A DNA stretch of 64,000 nt from Brucella sp. 21LCYQ03 (lineage in GTDB: Bacteria; Pseudomonadota; Alphaproteobacteria; Rhizobiales; Rhizobiaceae), in contig NZ_JAMJWE010000004.1 in assembly GCF_023554105.1 (NCBI RefSeq), positions 62,001 through 126,000 of the forward strand. The letters run 5' to 3'. Numbering within the stretch: the first letter of the stretch is position 1; each line of letters opens with the position of its first letter. The position numbers and the translations under genes were made by a program. The notes under the pieces are model-generated. The model made no database searches, was not told the DNA's origin, and saw only the letters and a list, made by a program, of their open reading frames with translations. This document shows positions 33,372-41,968 of the stretch, in pieces.

Positions 33372-34805
33372 TCAGCGTGAACTGCGAACCAGTGCTATCG
33401 CCGAAATGAGCGCGACGCACGACATCACGGCAAAGCCGCTAAACAGCCAGAGCGCTGCATTGGCAGTGCCTGCAACACCGCCGGGATTGCTCAATCCTGC
33501 CAGATTAGCGACCATGCCAGCGAGTGCCGCACCCATAGCCGTGGTGAAAAGCTGCACGGTTGTCAGCGACGCCGAGGCCAGATTCTGGTCCGCCGCATCA
33601 GCGCGTTTGAAAATGCGGGTCAAAAGATGCGGCCATGTCATGCCGACGCCAAAGCCGATGATAATCATCGCAAGGCAGATCGGCAGCAGGCTGGTCCAAT
33701 TGCCCTCACTGCCGGGAGGCACGAGGATTGCAAGCGTTATCATGCCAATGACGCCCATGATGGGTGCTGCAAGGATAACCCGGTTGACGCTTTTACCTGT
33801 CACGCCCGATGAGCCGATGGAGCCAAGCGTCCAGCTTCCACCCATGAGTGCAGCAAGATAGCCAGCAATCAGCGGCGACTGGTTATGCAGAACTTGAAAG
33901 AACAGCGGCACGAACACTTCTGAACTTGTGACCGACCCACCGAGAAAGCCCATGGTGAGATAAAGCGCACCAAGGCGGCTCAGGCTGAATGTGCCTTTTG
34001 GCAGAATACGTTTTGTGGATCGATGCTCAACGAAAACGAGCAACATCAGCACAGCCAATGCGATGATAACGCCTGCAACATTCCAGAACGCACTTGGCGA
34101 AATACTGGCAGCCGAAATAATCAGTACCGCCATGGTGAGCAAAATGAGCTGCGGCCATGCCAGCCGGTCTTTGTTTTCGGTATTGCTGATTTGCTTTGGC
34201 AAAACGACCATCGCCATCACAGCGAAGATAGCAATCACTGGCACCAGCGACCAGAAGGCTGCGCGCCATTGGCCAAGTTCGGCGAAGATGCCGCCAACGG
34301 CAGGGCCAACCAGTGTTGCCACACCCCACATGCCAGAAACAAGCGCAATGGCACGCGGCCAGAGCCTTTCGCTAAAGACGATGCGGATCATCGCATAAGA
34401 CAGTGCCAGCAACATACCGCCGCCAAGCCCCTGCACGACACGACCGCCAAGCATGGCAGGCATGGACGGTGCAAAGCCGCAGGCAAGCGTGCCAATGGCA
34501 AAGATAATCGCTGCCACCAGATAAGCATTGCGCGGTGCAGCTTGCGACAGAAGTTTCGGCACAAGTGCGGAGCCAAGAATGGACGCGGTCACGAACAGCG
34601 CCGTGTTCCAGGCATAATAATCCATGCCGCCAATATCGGCGACTACGGTTGGCAATATGGTTGTGGCGATAAAAACATTGATGGCGTGGAGTGCAACGCC
34701 GCCCACGAGCGTTAGCGAACGGATCGCGTTTTCGCCCGCAAACAATTCTCCCCAGCCTGCGGTAGCCCCTGCTGTTACAGTGGCGGCTGGATTATCGGTC
34801 TGCAT
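33372..34805 (-). CDS. MFS transporter, drug/H+ antiporter type
   Basis: A 477-residue major facilitator with about 14 hydrophobic segments, as in the DHA2 group. Motifs: ATTILPTVVADIGGMDYYAW in TM1-2, GRVVQGLGGGMLLALSYAMI (motif B-like), SGMWGVATLVGPAVGGIFAELGQWRAAFW (motif C, antiporter signature GxxxGPxxGG). The start at 34805 (MQTDNPAAT) has GGAAAG just upstream. Likely role is proton-driven export of a small toxic compound. It is monocistronic; no regulator gene is adjacent. Confidence 0.88.
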   Translation of the reverse strand: MQTDNPAATVTAGATAGWGELFAGENAIRSLTLVGGVALHAINVFIATTILPTVVADIGGMDYYAWNTALFVTASILGSALVPKLLSQAAPRNAYLVAAIIFAIGTLACGFAPSMPAMLGGRVVQGLGGGMLLALSYAMIRIVFSERLWPRAIALVSGMWGVATLVGPAVGGIFAELGQWRAAFWSLVPVIAIFAVMAMVVLPKQISNTENKDRLAWPQLILLTMAVLIISAASISPSAFWNVAGVIIALAVLMLLVFVEHRSTKRILPKGTFSLSRLGALYLTMGFLGGSVTSSEVFVPLFFQVLHNQSPLIAGYLAALMGGSWTLGSIGSSGVTGKSVNRVILAAPIMGVIGMITLAILVPPGSEGNWTSLLPICLAMIIIGFGVGMTWPHLLTRIFKRADAADQNLASASLTTVQLFTTAMGAALAGMVANLAGLSNPGGVAGTANAALWLFSGFAVMSCVALISAIALVRSSR

Positions 34806-34989
34806 TTCTTTCCCTGGTCCTATCCCGCATTTCAGAGACGGGTTGATGCCCGTTGTCCGCACGCGTGTGCGGGTCTTATAAATCGGATTTTTGATCTTCG
34901 GAATGGGGGAGAAAGTAAAACAGCATGAATAAAAATCAAAAGGGGTTCAATTTTAAATGAAAAGCCCTATATCAAGCGCAGAAATATAC

Positions 34990-35039
34990 AATCCGCCGCT
35001 GCTCTTGAGAAATTTTTCTCAAAATGTCTGTGGCGGATT
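34990..35039 (+). promoter_or_regulatory. Nested stem-loop upstream of nspC
   Basis: AATCCGCC (34990-34997) pairs with GGCGGATT (35032-35039), and inside it TTGAGAA pairs with TTCTCAA around a short A/T loop. It lies 166 bases before the nspC start codon. It may be a leader structure or simply a mobile palindrome. Confidence 0.4.
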
Positions 35040-35090
35040 TGTGTTTCTGTCACAAGCTTCATATAAGCCTCTCATATAGCGGCTTTTATA

Positions 35091-35133
35091 GTGCATCCCG
35101 AAAAGTGTGAAACGGTTTTCGGATAAGATGCAC
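35091..35133 (+). repeat. Dispersed palindromic repeat, copy 4
   Basis: GTGCATC / GATGCAC outer arms, CCGAAAA / TTTTCGG inner arms, loop GTGTGAAACG and bulge ATAA. It is nearly identical to the copies at 11232 and 50534; the outer arms have changed together (GCGCATC to GTGCATC), which keeps the pairing. Confidence 0.85.
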
Positions 35134-35205
35134 GGCCCGAACAAATAACGTGCCAGCCAGATAACTGGACAGGCCATATCCCCTCGCTGACGACCCGGAA
35201 CGACT

Positions 35206-36303
35206 ATGATCCAGACGCCATATTATTTGATCGACAAGACCAAGCTTAAAAGCAACATGGAAAAAGTTGCCTATGTGCGCGAAAAATCCGGCGCAAAAGC
35301 TTTGCTGGCGCTGAAATGCTTTGCCACATGGTCGGTGTTCGATCTGATGAGCGAATATATGGACGGTACTACCTCGTCCTCGCTCAATGAAGTGCGTCTT
35401 GGCCATGAGCGTTTTGGTGGCGAAACTCACGCTTATAGCGTCGCCTATGCTGATCATGAGATCGACGAAGTTGTCAGCCATGCCGACAAAATCATCTTCA
35501 ATTCGATCAGCCAGTTTGAGCGCTTTGCCGATAAGGCTGCGCATATCAAGCGCGGTTTGCGTCTTAATCCGGGCATTTCGTCTTCAAGCTTTGATCTTGC
35601 CGATCCGGCGCGTCCATTTAGCCGCCTTGGCGAATGGGATGTCGCGAAGGTCGAAAAGGTCATGGACCGCGTTACCGGCTTCATGATCCATAACAATTGC
35701 GAAAATTCCGATTTCGGTCTCTTCGACAAGATGCTGACCGATATTGAAGCAAAGTTTGGCTCGCTTCTCCATCGCGTTGAATGGGTGAGCCTTGGTGGCG
35801 GCATTCACTTCACCGGCGACAACTATCCGGTCGATGAATTCTGCGCACGCCTGAAGGCGTTTTCGGAAAAATTCGGCGTGCAGGTTTATCTTGAGCCGGG
35901 CGAAGCCTCGATCACCAAGACCACGACGCTGGAAGTCACCGTTCTTGATACGCTTTATAACGGCAAGAACCTTGCCGTCGTCGACAGTTCGATTGAAGCG
36001 CATATGCTTGATCTGCTGATCTATCGCGAAAAGGCGAAGATGGCGCCGAACAATGGCGAGCACAGCTATATGATCTGCGGCAAGTCCTGCCTTGCGGGCG
36101 ATATTTTTGGCGAATTCAATTTCGACAAGCCTTTGGCTATTGGCGACCGTCTCTCATTTGAAGATGCGGCCGGTTATACCATGGTCAAAAAGAACTGGTT
36201 TAATGGCGTGAAAATGCCAGCCATTGCCGTGCGTGAGCTTGATGGCACGGTGAAGATTGTCCGCGAATTTGATTATGCGGATTTTGAAGGGTCTCTCTCC
36301 TGA
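35206..36303 (+). CDS. nspC: Carboxynorspermidine/carboxyspermidine decarboxylase
   Basis: PLP fold-type III decarboxylase of 365 residues, the last step of the carboxyspermidine route to spermidine. It starts TPYYLIDKTKLKSN, has the PLP Lys in LLALKCFATWS, SSLNEVRLGHERFGG, GLRLNPGIS, FMIHNNCENSDF, LGGGIHFTGDNYP, the phosphate-binding LEPGEAS loop, and the MICGKSCLAGD segment where the catalytic Cys comes from the partner subunit. In alphaproteobacteria the physiological product is spermidine rather than norspermidine (Agrobacterium work). The partner dehydrogenase gene follows after 175 bases. Confidence 0.94.
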   Translation: MIQTPYYLIDKTKLKSNMEKVAYVREKSGAKALLALKCFATWSVFDLMSEYMDGTTSSSLNEVRLGHERFGGETHAYSVAYADHEIDEVVSHADKIIFNSISQFERFADKAAHIKRGLRLNPGISSSSFDLADPARPFSRLGEWDVAKVEKVMDRVTGFMIHNNCENSDFGLFDKMLTDIEAKFGSLLHRVEWVSLGGGIHFTGDNYPVDEFCARLKAFSEKFGVQVYLEPGEASITKTTTLEVTVLDTLYNGKNLAVVDSSIEAHMLDLLIYREKAKMAPNNGEHSYMICGKSCLAGDIFGEFNFDKPLAIGDRLSFEDAAGYTMVKKNWFNGVKMPAIAVRELDGTVKIVREFDYADFEGSLS

Positions 36304-36380
36304 GACCTGTGACGGCTTAAAAATCGCACGAACTCAACACGTTCCATAAGGCAGGAGAGCCGGGGACAGTAAATAGACAA

Positions 36381-36425
36381 GCATTTCCAGCAAAAGTGCG
36401 AAGCGGTTTTGCGTAGGATAATGCG
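36381..36425 (+). repeat. Dispersed palindromic repeat, divergent copy 5
   Basis: GCATT ... AATGC outer arms and CAAAA / TTTTG inner arms around GTGCGAAGCGG. The loop and geometry follow the family; the inner arms differ. It lies between nspC and the dehydrogenase gene. Confidence 0.6.
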
Positions 36426-36478
36426 GAAATAACCAAGACGACGCGGGTAACCGCTGGAAGAGGAAGCATCGACAGAAA

Positions 36479-37720
36479 ATGAAGAAGAACGTTCTCATCA
36501 TCGGCGCCGGGGGCGTGGCACAGGTTGTTGCACATAAATGTGCGCAAAACTCTGACATTTTGGGCGATATCCATATTGCGTCCCGCACGGTTGAGAAATG
36601 CCGCAAGATTATCGATAGCGTGCATGAAAAGAAGAGCCTCAAGACTGAGGTGAAGCTGGAAGCGCATGCGCTGAATGCTCTGGATATTGAAGCCACCAAG
36701 GCTTTGATTGAGAAGACAGGCGTTCAGATCGTCATCAATGTCGGCTCGTCCTTCCTCAATATGTCGGTCCTCCGCGCTTGTATCGATACGGGCGTTGCCT
36801 ACATGGATACAGCCATCCATGAAGATCCGAAGAAGATCTGCGAAACCCCACCGTGGTATGGCAACTACGAATGGAAGAACCTGAAAGAATGCGAAGAGAA
36901 GGGCATCACCGCTATTCTCGGCATTGGCTTTGATCCGGGCGTGGTCAATGCCTATGCGCGTCTGGCTGCCGACGACTATCTTGATGAAGTCAAATCCATC
37001 GACATCGTTGACATCAATGCCGGTTCGCATGGCCGCTGGTTCTCGACCAACTTCGACCCGGAAATCAATTTCCGCGAATTCACCGGCACGGTCTATTCGT
37101 GGCAGGGTGGTCAGTGGCAGTCGAACAAGATGTTTGAAGTCGGCCAGACGTTCGATCTGCCTGTCGTCGGCCCAAGCAAGGCCTATATGACTGGTCATGA
37201 TGAAGTGCATTCGCTCTCAAAGAACTATCCGAATGCCGATGTGCGTTTCTGGATGGGCTTTGGCGATCACTACATCAACGTCTTCACAGTGCTGAACAAT
37301 CTGGGCCTTCTGTCCGAGCAGCCAGTCAAAACCGCCGAAGGTCTGGAAGTTGTTCCGCTCAAGGTGGTCAAGGCTGTGCTGCCTGATCCATCGTCGCTGG
37401 CACCGGACTATACCGGCAAGACCTGCATCGGCGATTTCGTCAAGGGCACCAAGGACGGCAAAGAGAAGGAAGTCTTCATCTACAACGTTGCCGACCATAA
37501 GGACGCCTATAATGAAGTGGGTTCGCAGGGCATTTCCTACACCGCTGGCGTTCCGCCGGTTGCAGCCGCAATCCTGATTGCTTCGGGCGAATGGGACGTG
37601 AAGAAGATGGTCAATGTGGAAGAGCTTAATCCAAAGCCGTTCCTTCATATCCTGAACCAGATCGGCTTGCCATCGCGCATTAAAGACGAAGACGGCGACC
37701 GCGCACTCGACTTCGCGTAA
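36479..37720 (+). CDS. Carboxyspermidine (carboxynorspermidine) dehydrogenase, saccharopine dehydrogenase family
   Basis: A 413-residue NADPH-dependent reductase that condenses putrescine (or diaminopropane) with aspartate semialdehyde to carboxy(nor)spermidine. The N-terminal Rossmann motif is VLIIGAGGVAQVVAHKC; further stretches are VINVGSSFLNMSVLRACIDTGVAYMDTAI, GIGFDPGVVNAYAR, DINAGSHG and ISYTAGVPPVAAAILIASG. The family is often labelled saccharopine dehydrogenase or LYS1; adjacency to nspC settles the polyamine role. A terminator follows. Confidence 0.9.
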   Translation: MKKNVLIIGAGGVAQVVAHKCAQNSDILGDIHIASRTVEKCRKIIDSVHEKKSLKTEVKLEAHALNALDIEATKALIEKTGVQIVINVGSSFLNMSVLRACIDTGVAYMDTAIHEDPKKICETPPWYGNYEWKNLKECEEKGITAILGIGFDPGVVNAYARLAADDYLDEVKSIDIVDINAGSHGRWFSTNFDPEINFREFTGTVYSWQGGQWQSNKMFEVGQTFDLPVVGPSKAYMTGHDEVHSLSKNYPNADVRFWMGFGDHYINVFTVLNNLGLLSEQPVKTAEGLEVVPLKVVKAVLPDPSSLAPDYTGKTCIGDFVKGTKDGKEKEVFIYNVADHKDAYNEVGSQGISYTAGVPPVAAAILIASGEWDVKKMVNVEELNPKPFLHILNQIGLPSRIKDEDGDRALDFA

Positions 37721-37741
37721 GCCTGACTGCAATGATTAGAG

Positions 37742-37768
37742 AAAACCCCGCTTTTTGCGGGGTTTTTT
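37742..37768 (+). terminator. Rho-independent terminator after the spermidine genes
   Basis: Stem AACCCCGC / GCGGGGTT with a TTTTT loop, followed by T residues. Confidence 0.92.
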
Positions 37769-38136
37769 GTTAGATATTTGTGGCACTCGTGAAATCTGAT
37801 TTCCTTGTATGTCAGCAGGAGATAATTTACTTCCCAAGATGTGTTGCTTCTTGAGGCAGGTCTGGTATCCATAGCGCATTGATTTTGTGCAACCCGCCTG
37901 GCTCCGGATCAGTTTCTGGAACATACACAACGTTCCCGATAGAAATTGAGCAAACCGAAAAGTGGGAGTGTCGTCGCTTAAAAAGTGATGCGCATTCTTA
38001 GCCGGCATGGGGCAGTCGATGATCGTATCACGATGCTAAATTCCTCAGATTGACATGGTCTCTGACGTCATGGCGCGTGTTCTGGCTATGGATTGTCTGG
38101 CGGATTGACGGCCCCGGACATTCCGGGGAGTGACGA
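37769..38136. other. Intergenic region before the NorM-type MATE gene
   Basis: 368 bases without a supported gene. Around 37951-37996 an ACCGAAAAGTGGGAGTG ... GTGATGCGCAT stretch looks like a decayed member of the GAAAAGTG repeats. The last 50 bases contain GGGGAG, the ribosome-binding site of the next gene. Confidence 0.5.
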
Positions 38137-39555
38137 GTGACCAATATAGTTGATGCGGGCTTTCACGAGCCAGATGTGAATAGCGTTCGGCGCTGGACCC
38201 GGGAAATGGTAACGGCCCTGAAACTGGGCTGGCCGCTGATCCTGACCAACCTTTCGCAGGCGGCACTGACCGCAACCGATGTGATCTTCATCGGGCGTCT
38301 GGGCAAAGATACGCTTGCCTCAGCATTGCTGGCGACCAGTTTTTATCACACGCTGATGATCTTCTCGATGGGGCTTGTCTCAGCCGTTATGCCGATGATC
38401 GCCATTGCACTGGGCAAGAATCGTCATTCTGTACGTGAAGTACGCCGCACAGTGCGTCAGGGCATGTGGTCGGCGATTATCATTTCAATCCCGATCTGGA
38501 TCGTGCTGTGGCATTGCGAGGAAATATTCATTTTCCTTGGCCAGCAGCCCGATATCGCGGCGCGCTCGACCGATTTTATGCACACGCTGCAATGGGCGCT
38601 GTTGCCCTATCTGTTTTATATCGTGCTGCGGTCGTTTTTTGCGGCGATGGAAAAGCCGATGTGGACGCTGCTGATTGCCGCTGCCGCCATTGGCTTTAAC
38701 GCGCTTGCTGGCTGGACATTGATTTTTGGCCATTTCGGCTTCCCGCGTATGGAACTGCACGGTGCGGGTATTGCCACGACACTTTCGAGCATCATGATGT
38801 TCCTCGGCATGGCCTTTATCACCACGCGTCATCGCCGTTTCCGCCGCTATCGCCTGTTCGGTCGCTTCTGGCGCGCTGACTGGCCGCGTCTGGTCGAGCT
38901 TTGGCGCATCGGTTTCCCGATGGCGCTGACCTTCGTATTTGAAACCTCGATTTTCTATGCAGCCGTCATCATGATGGGCTATATCGGTCCGACAGCTATG
39001 GCGGCACATGCGGTAGCCATTCAGGTGGCGTCACTGAGCTTCATGGTGCCACTAGGGTTCGGACAGGTCGCAACGGTTCGTGTTGGCCGCGCTTACGGTC
39101 GTGGTGATCCACAGGCCGTGGCCTATGCAGGCTGGAGCGCCTATGCATTGGGCGTTGGCTTCATGGCGATTATGGGCTTGTTGATGATTCTCATTCCGCG
39201 CGTGTTTATCGGCGTGTTCCTCAACCTTAAAGACCCGGAAAATTTTGCCGTGATTGAGCTTGCGGTCACGTTTCTTGCGCTTGCGGCTTTGTTCCAGATT
39301 GTCGATGGCGCACAGGCTGTTGCGGCAGGCATGTTGCGCGGCCTCCGCGATACGAGAATTCCGATGTATCTGGCGCTGGTCGGTTACTGGGGCGTGGGCC
39401 TGCCACTTGGCGCGCTTTTGGCGTTCCAGTTTAAACTCGGCGGCGCTGGTGTCTGGCTTGGTCTGGCAGCGGGACTTGCTATTGTTTCCGTCTTGATGAC
39501 CATGCGGTGGCGGCGGTCGCTAGGACGCATCGGAAATATTTCCGCAGCGATATAA
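38137..39555 (+). CDS. MATE family efflux transporter, NorM-like
   Basis: A 472-residue 12-helix exporter. The first half has LILTNLSQAALTATDVIFIGRLG and the second LWRIGFPMALTFVFETSIFYAAVIMMG with MAAHAVAIQVASLSFMVPLGFGQVATVRVGRAYGRG, the NorM-branch signature. It starts at GTG 38137 with GGGAG 6 bases upstream. NorM proteins exchange Na+ or H+ for cationic drugs; NorMI of Brucella is a possible ortholog. It ends in a stem-loop terminator. Confidence 0.9.
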   Translation: MTNIVDAGFHEPDVNSVRRWTREMVTALKLGWPLILTNLSQAALTATDVIFIGRLGKDTLASALLATSFYHTLMIFSMGLVSAVMPMIAIALGKNRHSVREVRRTVRQGMWSAIIISIPIWIVLWHCEEIFIFLGQQPDIAARSTDFMHTLQWALLPYLFYIVLRSFFAAMEKPMWTLLIAAAAIGFNALAGWTLIFGHFGFPRMELHGAGIATTLSSIMMFLGMAFITTRHRRFRRYRLFGRFWRADWPRLVELWRIGFPMALTFVFETSIFYAAVIMMGYIGPTAMAAHAVAIQVASLSFMVPLGFGQVATVRVGRAYGRGDPQAVAYAGWSAYALGVGFMAIMGLLMILIPRVFIGVFLNLKDPENFAVIELAVTFLALAALFQIVDGAQAVAAGMLRGLRDTRIPMYLALVGYWGVGLPLGALLAFQFKLGGAGVWLGLAAGLAIVSVLMTMRWRRSLGRIGNISAAI

Positions 39556-39560
39556 ATAAT

Positions 39561-39593
39561 AGCCGCTCGCTGAAAAGCGGGCGGCTTATTTTT
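39561..39593 (+). terminator. Terminator after the NorM-type MATE gene
   Basis: An 11-bp stem (AGCCGCTCGCT / AGCGGGCGGCT, one G-T pair) with a GAAA loop and a T-rich tail. Confidence 0.85.
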
Positions 39594-39608
39594 GAGACGA
39601 AAAATTTC

Positions 39609-40130
39609 TTACTTCGTCAGCGCAACGATGCGACCAAGTGCCGAACCAAAACCTTTCAGTGAAACTTTGAACGCAACCGGCTGGCTAGGGCTAAGTGCTG
39701 TTGCTGTGACATTGAGGCTTGCACCTGCCTTTAATGCTGCGACTTGTTTCGCATCGAAACTGATTGGAGCAAGGCAACCTTGTGGCAAGCAGGTCGAGAA
39801 GGCCAAGTCTGGCCCTGCGGTTTCGTCAATCTTAAGTTTCGAACCTTTTGCGAGATCAAGGCCGAACGGCATCAAAAGTACGCCTTCAACCTTACCGCCT
39901 TCAATGTTGCGAAGCTCAGCAGTCAGAACACGCTGGCCGGTTTGCGAGCTATTCTGATCCTGACGAACTGCGCAGACAGTTGTATCCTTCTGAGACTGGC
40001 AAGAGACTGTCCAGTCTTCATAGGTTTCCTGAAGCGTGCTCGCTCCGCCTGGAAGCGGTGCTGCGAAGGCTGGCAGGGCAGAAATCGTTGCCAGGCCAAT
40101 TGCAAGGCTGATTTGGATGTATTTTTTCAT
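39609..40130 (-). CDS. Invasion-associated locus B (IalB) family protein
   Basis: A 173-residue exported protein: signal peptide of about 23 residues (basic MKKYIQ, hydrophobic run, AFA cut), then the IalB pattern [61 protein letters not shown] and a closing [14 protein letters not shown]. Four cysteines are placed as in the family and may form two disulfides. IalB of Bartonella affects entry into erythrocytes; relatives are widespread in Rhizobiales and mostly uncharacterised. It is divergent from the porin across an AT-rich gap. Confidence 0.88.
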   Translation of the reverse strand: MKKYIQISLAIGLATISALPAFAAPLPGGASTLQETYEDWTVSCQSQKDTTVCAVRQDQNSSQTGQRVLTAELRNIEGGKVEGVLLMPFGLDLAKGSKLKIDETAGPDLAFSTCLPQGCLAPISFDAKQVAALKAGASLNVTATALSPSQPVAFKVSLKGFGSALGRIVALTK

Positions 40131-40625
40131 AAATAGTTTCTCTTTTAAGGGGCATTAGAAAATAGGCCGTATACAAGCATAGATCCTTGTATATTTATAG
40201 AGATAAAGTCAAGATTATGAAATATAGATTTCTAATAAGTATAGAAAATATCTCTAATATCTTAAACATGCATATTATATGCAGATTTGCATTACTGCTG
40301 CATATTTATTGATTTTCATTCGAAAATGCAAGATTCTATTTCTGGTTCACTAATAATGGCACATAGTTAATTTTTGCAAAAAAGTTAAATAATTTTCACT
40401 AAAATTATAGTAATTTATTGCTAGTAAAATTTAGTGATAAATATATTTCTAGTTTAAAAGAATAAAATTATTGTTAGCTTTAAGTATTTTTCTAAATAGT
40501 GCTCAATTTGTCACACAAATATTGATAATAAAACGATGTTAAAAATATGAATTGTGTTTATTTGAATTTTAATTCTATCAGTGAAGAGTGTTAATTATAT
40601 ATAGATTTGCTGGAGCATAATCAAA
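40131..40625. other. Strongly AT-rich intergenic region upstream of the porin
   Basis: 495 bases dominated by A and T, unlike the GC-rich surroundings. No coding frame is supported. It contains a perfect 15-base palindrome TGCATATTATATGCA (40269-40283) and several scattered TGCAT repeats just after it. It must hold the promoters of both the porin and the IalB gene; the porin ribosome-binding site is TGGAG, ending 11 bases before its ATG. Confidence 0.6.
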
Positions 40626-41738
40626 ATGACTATTAAAGCTTTTCTTCTTGGATCGGCCGCAGTTATCGCAGCTGGAACTGGCGCTGCGAACGCTGCTGAT
40701 GCAGTCGTTTCTCCAGAGCCAGAACATGTAGAATATGTGCGCGTATGCGATGCATACGGTGCCGGCTATTTTTACCTCCCAGGCACCGAGACTTGCCTCC
40801 GTGTTTCCGGCTATGTTCGCTATGACGTAGCTGGCGGCGACAATGTTTATGGTCGTGGTTTTAAGGACCGTGGAGGTGCTGTCGACACTCGCCGCAATAG
40901 CTGGGACAATAAGGCTCGCTTCACACTGCGTCTGAGCACAGCTTCGGAAACCGAACTCGGCACTCTCAAAACATTTGCTGAAACCCGTTACGACTGGGGC
41001 AATGGCGTTGAAGGCGATTCAGGTTCGCTTCGCTTTGCCTACATTCAGCTTGGTGGTCTCCGCGTTGGTCTTGATGAATCGGCTTTCGTGACATTCCCAG
41101 GCTATCTTGGTGATGTCGTCAATGATGACGTTATCCTTGCAGGCGGTTATCGCACTGGTCTGATCAGCTACACCTTTAATGGTGATAATGGCTTGTCGGC
41201 TATCTTGTCGCTCGAACAGGGCAACAACGTCGACACCGATGGCGATAAGGGCTTTGACGGCATTATCAAGGATTACACACCACACATCGTAGGTGGCGTG
41301 AAGTATGCTCAGGGCTGGGGCAAGATTGCCGCCGTTGCTGCATATGATGCTCGCAACGAAAAGTGGGCTGGCAAACTCCGTGCTGATCTGAACATTACAG
41401 ACCAGTTTTCAATCTGGGCAATGGGCGGTTACAAGTCCAACAAGGACATCTATCAAGATGGTGTTCGCATGATCAGCAGCTTCTACGGCACATGGCGTGG
41501 CGATTGGGCCGCATGGGGTGGCGCAGCCTACAAGGCTACGGACAAAGCAACCCTCAATGCACAGGTCGCATTTGACGGTAATAACACGCTCGCAGCGACT
41601 GCAAACGTTGCTTACCAGATGGTTCCAGGTTTCACCGTCACGCCAGAAGTATCCTACACCAAGTGGAAAGACAGCCGTTCTAATCTCAACGGTAAGGATG
41701 CATGGGCCGGTATGGTTCGCTTCCAGCGTTCATTCTAA
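40626..41738 (+). CDS. Outer-membrane porin, Omp2a/Omp2b (Porin_2) family
   Basis: A 370-residue beta-barrel porin. The signal peptide covers about residues 1-23 (ANA cut), and the mature N-terminus is [44 protein letters not shown], a hallmark of Brucella Omp2 and rhizobial RopA porins with its two conserved cysteines. Alternating amphipathic strands and aromatic girdles follow, with a C-terminal MVRFQRSF ending in Phe for barrel assembly. It makes a trimeric diffusion channel. Brucella carries paired omp2a/omp2b genes; only one copy is present here. Confidence 0.93.
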   Translation: MTIKAFLLGSAAVIAAGTGAANAADAVVSPEPEHVEYVRVCDAYGAGYFYLPGTETCLRVSGYVRYDVAGGDNVYGRGFKDRGGAVDTRRNSWDNKARFTLRLSTASETELGTLKTFAETRYDWGNGVEGDSGSLRFAYIQLGGLRVGLDESAFVTFPGYLGDVVNDDVILAGGYRTGLISYTFNGDNGLSAILSLEQGNNVDTDGDKGFDGIIKDYTPHIVGGVKYAQGWGKIAAVAAYDARNEKWAGKLRADLNITDQFSIWAMGGYKSNKDIYQDGVRMISSFYGTWRGDWAAWGGAAYKATDKATLNAQVAFDGNNTLAATANVAYQMVPGFTVTPEVSYTKWKDSRSNLNGKDAWAGMVRFQRSF

Positions 41739-41746
41739 ATATATAT

Positions 41747-41781
41747 AAGGCGCCAGATAGTTAAATTTGGCGCCTTGTGTT
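41747..41781 (+). terminator. Rho-independent terminator after the porin gene
   Basis: Stem AAGGCGCCA / TGGCGCCTT followed by GTGTTTTT. Confidence 0.85.
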
Positions 41782-41878
41782 TTTAATTAATAAATTAATG
41801 CAGAAGTATAAAATTAATCCGGCTAATTGTTGTTATTTTTATCTATGTAATATTTTGCTATAAAAATTTGCCATAAAG

Positions 41879-41958
41879 TAGTGTAGATGTACTACACTAT
41901 TATTTTATCTTATCTTCAGTCGGAAATGGCTGCGGCGGGCTTTTAGTCCGCCGCTTTT
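41879..41958 (+). other. Candidate small RNA: palindrome plus second terminator-like hairpin
   Basis: TAGTGTAG-ATGTA-CTACACTA (41879-41899) is a perfect 8-bp inverted repeat. It is followed by an intrinsic-terminator-like stem GCGGCGGG ... TCCGCCGC (41932-41954, one mismatch) with a TTTTAT tail on the plus strand. The porin already has its own terminator, so the second one is unexplained. A TATAAA at 41859 could be a -10 element, without a good -35. Confidence 0.4.
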
Positions 41959-41968
41959 ATCTTTTCTA

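Larger units (their letters stand above)
34806..35205. other. Intergenic region between MFS gene and nspC
   Basis: 400 bases between divergent genes. The left part is AT-rich and probably carries the MFS promoter. It contains a nested stem-loop (34990-35039) and a dispersed palindromic repeat (35091-35133). No reading frame with a convincing start and family match is present. Confidence 0.6.

Noticed and set aside
36317-37210. Minus-strand frame of 297 codons
   Set aside because: Antisense to the carboxyspermidine dehydrogenase gene; the low-complexity translation has no motif.
41781-41870. Short frame starting ATGCAGAAG after the porin
   Set aside because: It has 21 codons, no ribosome-binding site and sits in AT-rich sequence, so I cannot support a peptide.
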